Shown here piece by piece: positions 58,820-64,000 of a DNA stretch of 64,000 nucleotides. The notes beneath the pieces were generated by a model. It was given only the letters and a program-made list of their open reading frames with translations, did not search any database and was not told the origin of the DNA. Source of the DNA: Candidatus Woesearchaeota archaeon (GTDB lineage: Archaea; Nanobdellota; Nanobdellia; Woesearchaeales; UBA583). The stretch spans positions 1,302,001 through 1,366,000 of the forward strand of contig CP060218.1 in the NCBI GenBank assembly GCA_023898345.1, read 5' to 3'. A program made the position numbers and the translations under genes. Position 1 is the stretch's first letter, and each line of letters starts with the position of its first letter.

Positions 58820-60778
58820 TTACTTTCTCGATTCTTTTTCTTCTTCTAGTTTTGTGATGAATTCTTCGAGTGTGTACTGTTTTGTTGTGTTGTCTCTACT
58901 TCGTACGCTGACTGTCTTGTTTTCTATATCTTTGTCTCCGATTATGACAATATAATTCACTTTTTCTGCTTGGGCAAGTCTTATTTTATTTGGTGTCGTC
59001 AGGTGTTCAAAGTTTGTTTCAACGCGAAAGTCTTTTGCTATTAATTTTGTTTCTATTTCTTTACAGCGTTCAATGTGTCTGTCGGCAATGTTTAGGATTT
59101 TTATTTGAACTGGGCTGAGCCAAAGGGGAAATTTGCCGGCGTAGTGCTCGGTTATGACGCTCATGAATCGTTCGAGTGAACCTGCTATTGCTCTGTGGAT
59201 AACGACAGGTTTTTCTTTTTCGTCTTTTTCGTTTGTGTAAAAAAGATCGAAGCGTTCTGGCAAATTGAAGTCACATTGGATTGTTGCAAGCTGCCATTCT
59301 CTTCCGATTGCGTCTTTGAACATGAAATCAAGTTTTGGTCCGTAAAATGCTGCTTCGCCTTCTATTCTTTTGTAGGGGAGATTGTTTTCTTTTGCGGAAT
59401 CTTCAAGTGCAGTTTCTGCCGCTTCCCATTTGTCGTCGCTTCCAAGGTATTCTTCTGGTGTGTTTGGGTCGCGTACAGAGAGCCTCACCCAATAGTCTTC
59501 GAGCATTCCTATTTTTTCGTAAAATACTTTTATGATTTCTACGATAATACTTACTTCTTCTTTTATTTGGTCAACTCGACAAAAAAGGTGTCCGTCGTCT
59601 TGTGTAATTGATCGTACTCTTGCAAGTCCGCTTAGTGCTCCGGAAAGCTCATCTCTGTACACTGTTGCTGGCTCAAAGTAACGTACGGGCATGTCTTTGT
59701 ACGAGTGGTGGTTGTCTGCGAAAATCTGCATGTGGTGCGGACAGTTCATGGGTTTCATCATGAAATCTTCGTCTTTCCCTTTGACTTGGAAGTTTTCTTT
59801 GTAGTGGTCGTAGTGTCCAGATGTTTTGTAGAGGTCTATTTTTGCGAGGTGCGGTGTCCAGACTCTTTTGTAGCCTTTAATTTTGTGAAGATCCCAAAGG
59901 TAATCTTCTATTTCTTTTCTCATCATTGCACCATTTGGTTTGAAAAGTGGTAGTCCTGCTCCGACGAGTTCGGAAATGGTGAAGATATTCATTTCTCTTC
60001 CGAGTTTTCTGTGGTCTCTCTTTTTTGCTTCGTCGAGGAGTGTGTAGTAGGCGTCCATGTCAGACTTCTTCCAAAATGCTGTTCCGTACACCCGGTAGAG
60101 TTGCTTTTTTGTCGCGTCTCCTTTCCAGTATGCTCTTGTTATTCTTTCTAACTTGAAGGCTTTGAGCATTCCTGTTCGGGGTATGTGTGGTCCTTTGCAC
60201 AGATCGCTGTATTCTGCTTGTTTGTAAAATTGAAGTCCTTCTTCTGCAATTTCTCCTTCTTGTTCTTCCTCTTCTTTGAGTGTTTTATTTTTGATGGAGT
60301 TGATGATTTCTTGTTTGTACTCGTTGTCTTTGTAAAAGTCCAATGCTTTGTCGAAGCTTTTGAATTCCTTTTCTATAAGCAAATCTTCTTTTACAATTTT
60401 TTTCATTTCAGTTTCAATTTTTTCTAGGTCTTTCTCTGTAAGATTTTCTTCTCCCATATCAAAGTCGTAGAAGAACCCGTTTTCTGTCGCTGGTCCGATT
60501 GTTCTCTTTGCTTTTGGATAGAGTCTTAGGACTGCTTGTGCTAAGATGTGTGCTGCGCTATGGCGAAGAATGCTAAGACTTTCTTCGTTTTTGCTTGTCA
60601 GAAGTTCGAGTGTCGTGTCTGTGGTAATGGTTGTGGTGGTGTCTTGTAGAATTCCATTTAGCTTAGCTGCAACTGCATCGCGGGCAAGTCCTTCTGAGAT
60701 TGACTTTGCCACGTCGATAACAGAAACAGCCCCTTCATACTCTTTTTTAGAACCGTCGGGTAGTGTAACCGTTACCAT
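58820..60778 (-). CDS. thrS: Threonyl-tRNA synthetase, bacterial type
   Basis: Charges tRNA-Thr. The 652 residues have the bacterial layout: TGS domain (MVTVTLPDGSKKEYEGAVSV), editing domain N2 with HSAAHILAQAVLRLYPKAKR and the SDLCKGPHIPRTG zinc-like block, then the class II catalytic core (motif 1 around FKPNGAMMRKEIEDYLWD, motif 2 around RYFEPATVYRDELSGALSGL with VRSITQDDGHLFCR, motif 3 around VIHRAIAGSLERFMSVIT) and the anticodon domain. Most archaea have an unrelated N-terminal editing domain, so this is a bacterial-type enzyme, probably acquired. A CTTATAAATATT box lies about 25 bases before the ATG. Confidence 0.95.
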   Translation of the reverse strand: MVTVTLPDGSKKEYEGAVSVIDVAKSISEGLARDAVAAKLNGILQDTTTTITTDTTLELLTSKNEESLSILRHSAAHILAQAVLRLYPKAKRTIGPATENGFFYDFDMGEENLTEKDLEKIETEMKKIVKEDLLIEKEFKSFDKALDFYKDNEYKQEIINSIKNKTLKEEEEQEGEIAEEGLQFYKQAEYSDLCKGPHIPRTGMLKAFKLERITRAYWKGDATKKQLYRVYGTAFWKKSDMDAYYTLLDEAKKRDHRKLGREMNIFTISELVGAGLPLFKPNGAMMRKEIEDYLWDLHKIKGYKRVWTPHLAKIDLYKTSGHYDHYKENFQVKGKDEDFMMKPMNCPHHMQIFADNHHSYKDMPVRYFEPATVYRDELSGALSGLARVRSITQDDGHLFCRVDQIKEEVSIIVEIIKVFYEKIGMLEDYWVRLSVRDPNTPEEYLGSDDKWEAAETALEDSAKENNLPYKRIEGEAAFYGPKLDFMFKDAIGREWQLATIQCDFNLPERFDLFYTNEKDEKEKPVVIHRAIAGSLERFMSVITEHYAGKFPLWLSPVQIKILNIADRHIERCKEIETKLIAKDFRVETNFEHLTTPNKIRLAQAEKVNYIVIIGDKDIENKTVSVRSRDNTTKQYTLEEFITKLEEEKESRK

Positions 60779-60868
60779 GGTAAGTAGGAAAAAATAGGGA
60801 AGTCTTATAAATATTTGTAGCTTGGGGGAAACAGTAGAGCTTCTTAATTTAACTAAAAAGTGTTTTAG

Positions 60869-61368
60869 AATTTATTTTCTCCGAGATTAAGTATAGAGGA
60901 AGTTGCAAAGATTCGGAAGGCATATTTTGAGGGAAACTATGATGATTTTTATTTTATTTTTCAAAAAAACCTTAGGATTCCTGATTCTTACTTTACTAAG
61001 AGAAAGTTCCTTTCTGAAAAAGAGAAAAAAGAATATGATGGTCGTTTTGCGAGTGCTAGATATTTTAGAGGGATTGAGAATGGAAAGATATTCTTGACAT
61101 TCTAAGGAAAATAAAAAAAAATACTAAAATTTTTGAAATTTATCTTGGTGGTAGTATTATTAATAAGGGTCCAACACACAATGATATTGATATTTTAGTT
61201 CTCTTAACTATTCCTAAAGATCAAATTTATTACACACACTTTATTGGAAAAAGAAGTTTAACTTTTTTTGAAATTTTGTTTATTGATAAAAATTTAGAAG
61301 GAGTAAGTGGAAAAAGTAGGAAAGTCTGTGAGGATATTTTGAAGAAGGGCAGAAAAATAGATATCTAA
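60869..61368 (+). pseudogene. Frameshifted nucleotidyltransferase-like gene remnant
   Basis: Two open pieces, in two frames, together look like one protein of about 165 residues. Piece one starts after TAG 60866-60868 without any ATG, GTG or TTG, and reads VAKIRKAYFEGNYDDFYFIF... to TAA 61103-61105. Piece two, shifted by two bases, begins near 61084 (WKDILDILRKIKK) and holds a nucleotidyltransferase motif: EIYLGGSIINKG then HNDIDILVLL (GGS and D-x-D). It ends at TAA 61366-61368. The pieces overlap at about 61080-61105, as expected for one frameshift. The family resembles MNT-type nucleotidyltransferases, possibly from a HEPN/MNT or tRNA-modifying locus. Confidence 0.5.
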
Positions 61369-61392
61369 ACCTAAAACTTGATGCTCTTGTCT

Positions 61393-64000
61393 TTAGCCCA
61401 GTCCGCCAACAAATATGTTTGAAAGCTTATAGTTTGGATTTGTTGAAGTGTAGGAATAATTTATTTCTTCGCTTTGATTTATTTTCCAATAGTATAGTTT
61501 GCGAGTTCCTGAACTTATGAGCTGGAAAAGATCGTAGATTCTGGAATAGGATCCCCCGGAATAACTTGTTGGAACTGTGTCAAAGTAAAGGGTGGTATTT
61601 GATTCTGCTGTGTATAAAGTTGTTGTTGTTTTGACAAGATAAACATCTGGACCTGTGTTTTTAATTTGTTTATCCATTCTTATGGAAATGTTTGGGATAA
61701 TGTAGAATGTGTAAATGTCACTGAATGCAGTTTTATTAAATTCATCTTTGCTTTCAACTTTCCAGGTGTGAATTCCTTTTTGGGAAAAATTGTATTGTGT
61801 TGAGACATTTACATCTGTTGGACATGAAACATTTCTGATCCAGATATTGTCTATGTAAAACATACAATCATTATTTACAAAGGAGCTTTTTATTGTCCAG
61901 TTGAAATCAATGCTTTGATTTATGCCTATGAATTTTTCATTGTCATATGGTGAATATAGTGTTATGTTTCCTTTGTCTGTGATTTCAAATGTTGCATTGT
62001 CGTAGCTTTTGTCGTTACATAAATGTCCTTTGTCGCACACGATGATGTTTGTCACGTTGTATATTCCGGCGTCTCCTGTGTCGTTAAAGTTTAGAAACCA
62101 TTCATTACTGCTTTCTTGGTATTCTATTTCTAGTATTAGTGAATTCCACTCTATAAGATCATATAGGCTTGTATTGAAATTGTCGAGGTTTATTCCTCTA
62201 ATTCTTACATTTCTGTTGTCTTCAAATCTCCAATTTTCCAAAATATTTGTGTTTGTTGTTGTTAGGTTATATTCTCCGGGACTTGTTGGATAAATTGATC
62301 CGATAATTTGCCAATCTGCATTCTCAGAATTTGAGAAACTAATTTCTAAAGATGGGTATGTGTTTGAATTCTCGTCTGAAGCGCCAAATGAGTTTTGTGT
62401 AATATTCATTGTGATGGTTATGGATAGTAGGTTTTGAATTTTTGAACTGTCGACAAAGGAATATGTTTTGTATGTAGTATTTCCATCTATTGCATTTTTC
62501 CATTTTTTTTCTTCTCCCCAAGATGAAAAATATGGTTCTGCGTCAACATATTTTCTTAGTAAGAAATCATCAGACCAATATTCTTGTCCTCCGTGTATGT
62601 ATAACGTATTAAAGTTTGTCCAGGAAGTGTCATATGTCTGAAATGTTTCGAAGACAGTTTCTGTTAGGTCCATAAAGACGAAGTTGAAGTTTCCTTCGTA
62701 TCTGTTGAGTTTCATGTAGTACCATACATTGTATTCTGTCGCAAATGTTTTTGTTCCTCCAGGGAGGGCACTTGCAGCTCCGAGTGTTCTTTTTTCAAGT
62801 TTATATGTCATACTTGGTCCGAAGTTACTTGAATATGTGGAGTATCCATTTGCCAATTCATCACTTATGGCGTACCGGTTTATTTTTCCGTTGAGAGAAT
62901 TAATTCTGTTTGTTTTCCATAGTAATTCATAGTTTGAAAAATTGACGCCTAGAGATGTTTTACCTCCGTTTGGATCGTTGTTTGCTGTTTTTTTCAATAC
63001 TCTGTTGCCGTTTGTTTCTGTGTCAAGTAGGACTGTTCCTAAATTGTAATTTTGCCAAGTTGGTGGTATGACTGAATCAGCGGTTGAGGTGTAATTTTCG
63101 AAGTCCTCAAAGTACAGGAATGTTTCATTTCCGTTTCCTGTTGATGTTGCAAGGGAATTGTTGTAGTAGAGATAGAAGCTTGTGTTGTTTGGCGTCATGT
63201 TGATGTTGTCAAATTTAATCCAGAATACTGCGTAGTCAGCCCCTTCTCTTTCTTTCCAGTATGGAAGAATTCCTGATGTGTTTGCAAGGGAATTTGTAAA
63301 ACGGATATCGGAGTAATCACTTTTTGCTTTTCCGTTTAGGTAGACGTGGTTCTCATAATCGCTTCCTTCTTTGTTGTAAATATATAATTTTAATGTGTAA
63401 TTATCTACATCAGAAACGTTTGAACCCGTTATATTGAAATTTTTTCGATAGTTCCATCCATCGAGCCAAATGCTTTCATCTGGTGGCACTGTTACATTTG
63501 TTTGTGCTGGTTCTTGGTCTGTCGTCTGGAGACTTTTTGTTTGTGGCGCGCTGTTGTTAAAGGAAAAATTTTTACTTGTTGTGTTTGGATATAGTATTGT
63601 TCCTGTTACATTTTTGATGGTAAAAACTGACTGTGGATCTGTTACGTTTACGGAAATCAGAACGTTATTGTTTTGCCAGGTGAAGTTTGGGTCTATGGAA
63701 ATGTTTAGGGAATCTGGTGCTTCGTTTCCGTAACTTAATGGTGCAGTGAAAGCAAATCCTCCTCCGCTTTCAGATTTAGTGTGTGATCTGTCGATATTTT
63801 CATCGATGAACATGTTGATAGCTGTTGTTGTCAGGCTGTACAAAACTCCCCAACCTCCTTCTCCTCCGTTGTTGGAACTTTGTGATACGACTGCGCCTAT
63901 TGGTGTTGTGGAAAAGCTGCTTTGGAAGTTCTGCGCAAATGGCGACGAGTCTGCATATCCGTTAATCCAGTTTCCTGCGCTTGTTCCTGTGTCTGCAAGG
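61393..64000 (-). CDS. Large DUF2341 surface protein (5' end outside window)
   Basis: The gene continues past base 64000: the frame is open with no break from the apparent start (TTG near 63841) to the window end (about 50 more codons, with residues such as GTSAGNWINGYADSSPF). At least 868 residues are visible. A DUF2341-type domain is clear (SIWLDGWNYRKNFNITGSN, LYIYNKEGSDYENHVYLNGK, YADYAVFWIKFDNI-like text, SFYLYYNNSLATS), followed by lectin-like and Ig-like beta regions with many Asn-X-Ser/Thr sites. The end is a short Gly tail with no membrane helix. It has the same plan as the 987-residue protein at 4430-7393. Probably a surface-layer or adhesion protein. Confidence 0.78.
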   Translation of the reverse strand, partial: LADTGTSAGNWINGYADSSPFAQNFQSSFSTTPIGAVVSQSSNNGGEGGWGVLYSLTTTAINMFIDENIDRSHTKSESGGGFAFTAPLSYGNEAPDSLNISIDPNFTWQNNNVLISVNVTDPQSVFTIKNVTGTILYPNTTSKNFSFNNSAPQTKSLQTTDQEPAQTNVTVPPDESIWLDGWNYRKNFNITGSNVSDVDNYTLKLYIYNKEGSDYENHVYLNGKAKSDYSDIRFTNSLANTSGILPYWKEREGADYAVFWIKFDNINMTPNNTSFYLYYNNSLATSTGNGNETFLYFEDFENYTSTADSVIPPTWQNYNLGTVLLDTETNGNRVLKKTANNDPNGGKTSLGVNFSNYELLWKTNRINSLNGKINRYAISDELANGYSTYSSNFGPSMTYKLEKRTLGAASALPGGTKTFATEYNVWYYMKLNRYEGNFNFVFMDLTETVFETFQTYDTSWTNFNTLYIHGGQEYWSDDFLLRKYVDAEPYFSSWGEEKKWKNAIDGNTTYKTYSFVDSSKIQNLLSITITMNITQNSFGASDENSNTYPSLEISFSNSENADWQIIGSIYPTSPGEYNLTTTNTNILENWRFEDNRNVRIRGINLDNFNTSLYDLIEWNSLILEIEYQESSNEWFLNFNDTGDAGIYNVTNIIVCDKGHLCNDKSYDNATFEITDKGNITLYSPYDNEKFIGINQSIDFNWTIKSSFVNNDCMFYIDNIWIRNVSCPTDVNVSTQYNFSQKGIHTWKVESKDEFNKTAFSDIYTFYIIPNISIRMDKQIKNTGPDVYLVKTTTTLYTAESNTTLYFDTVPTSYSGGSYSRIYDLFQLISSGTRKLYYWKINQSEEINYSYTSTNPNYKLSNIFVGGLG

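Noticed and set aside
63843..64000. Treating 63843 as the true start of the second DUF2341 protein
   Set aside because: The frame stays open to the window edge and the apparent start is only a TTG inside protein-like sequence.

Overview
This window reads as part of the chromosome of a small-genome archaeon, most likely a DPANN lineage of the Woesearchaeales/Pacearchaeales type. I infer that from the information-processing genes: SecY with ribosomal protein uL15, aIF2-alpha, an archaeal DnaG, family-B DNA polymerase with a C-terminal PIP box, an Rpp30-like RNase P subunit, DUF655, AK6/Fap7-type kinase, an NMD3-like protein, archaeal RNase J and a one-chain PriS-PriL primase. Many genes have a TATA-like box about 25-28 bases before the start codon and almost no leader, which looks like mostly leaderless transcription. 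I used this to choose several starts. DNA is AT-rich, genes are tightly packed, and there is one tRNA (Ser-CGA) and no rRNA or CRISPR array. Species-level placement is not possible from sequence reading alone.

Layout. 1-1345: the end of an unknown gene, a structured repeat and a small unknown gene. 1346-3821 (minus): secY, a small membrane protein and uL15. 3962-12657: Nudix hydrolase, a large DUF2341 surface protein with a 19-base palindrome at its start, ADP-forming acyl-CoA synthetase, a secreted anchored protein and GatA. 13213-17506: PolB, ParA and a likely ParA partner, an unknown protein. 17679-24540: DUF106 membrane insertase-like protein, an intact IS481-type insertion sequence with target duplication, ThiF-like E1, SfsA, aIF2-alpha, Rpp30-like protein, DnaG. 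24642-26618: tRNA-Ser and an accessory patch where an unknown gene sits among copies of a structured repeat.

26748-38454 is a long plus-strand block: NMD3-like protein, a pair of large membrane-anchored proteins followed by a 30-residue membrane peptide, YycJ-type metallo-beta-lactamase, adenylate kinase, an anchored FGE-like protein, AK6-type kinase, pilin-like protein, ferredoxin, a candidate small RNA gene and a two-domain thymidylate synthase. A dCMP deaminase converges on the last, giving a dCMP-dUMP-dTMP pair. 39073-42502: PriSL primase, DUF655, a glutathione-transferase-like protein and a 2-Cys peroxiredoxin. 43090-48317: a 1431-residue FN3 surface protein, a relic end of the same IS, and a ribulose-phosphate 3-epimerase homologue.

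48347-64000: two tandem RNase J paralogues, one with its metal site destroyed; a ferritin-VIT iron protein; an unknown protein; bacterial-type MutS; Fe/Mn superoxide dismutase; a guanidine-modifying enzyme; a coiled-coil protein; a YprB-type exonuclease; bacterial-type ThrRS; a frameshifted nucleotidyltransferase pseudogene; and a second DUF2341 surface protein that runs off the end. The main themes are DNA replication and repair, RNA processing, nucleotide synthesis, oxidative and iron stress, and an elaborate cell surface. The most unusual signals are the dispersed structured repeat family, the active/inactive RNase J pair, the promoter-plus-hairpin RNA candidate at 36705-36797, and the membrane-protein operon at 27586-32094.
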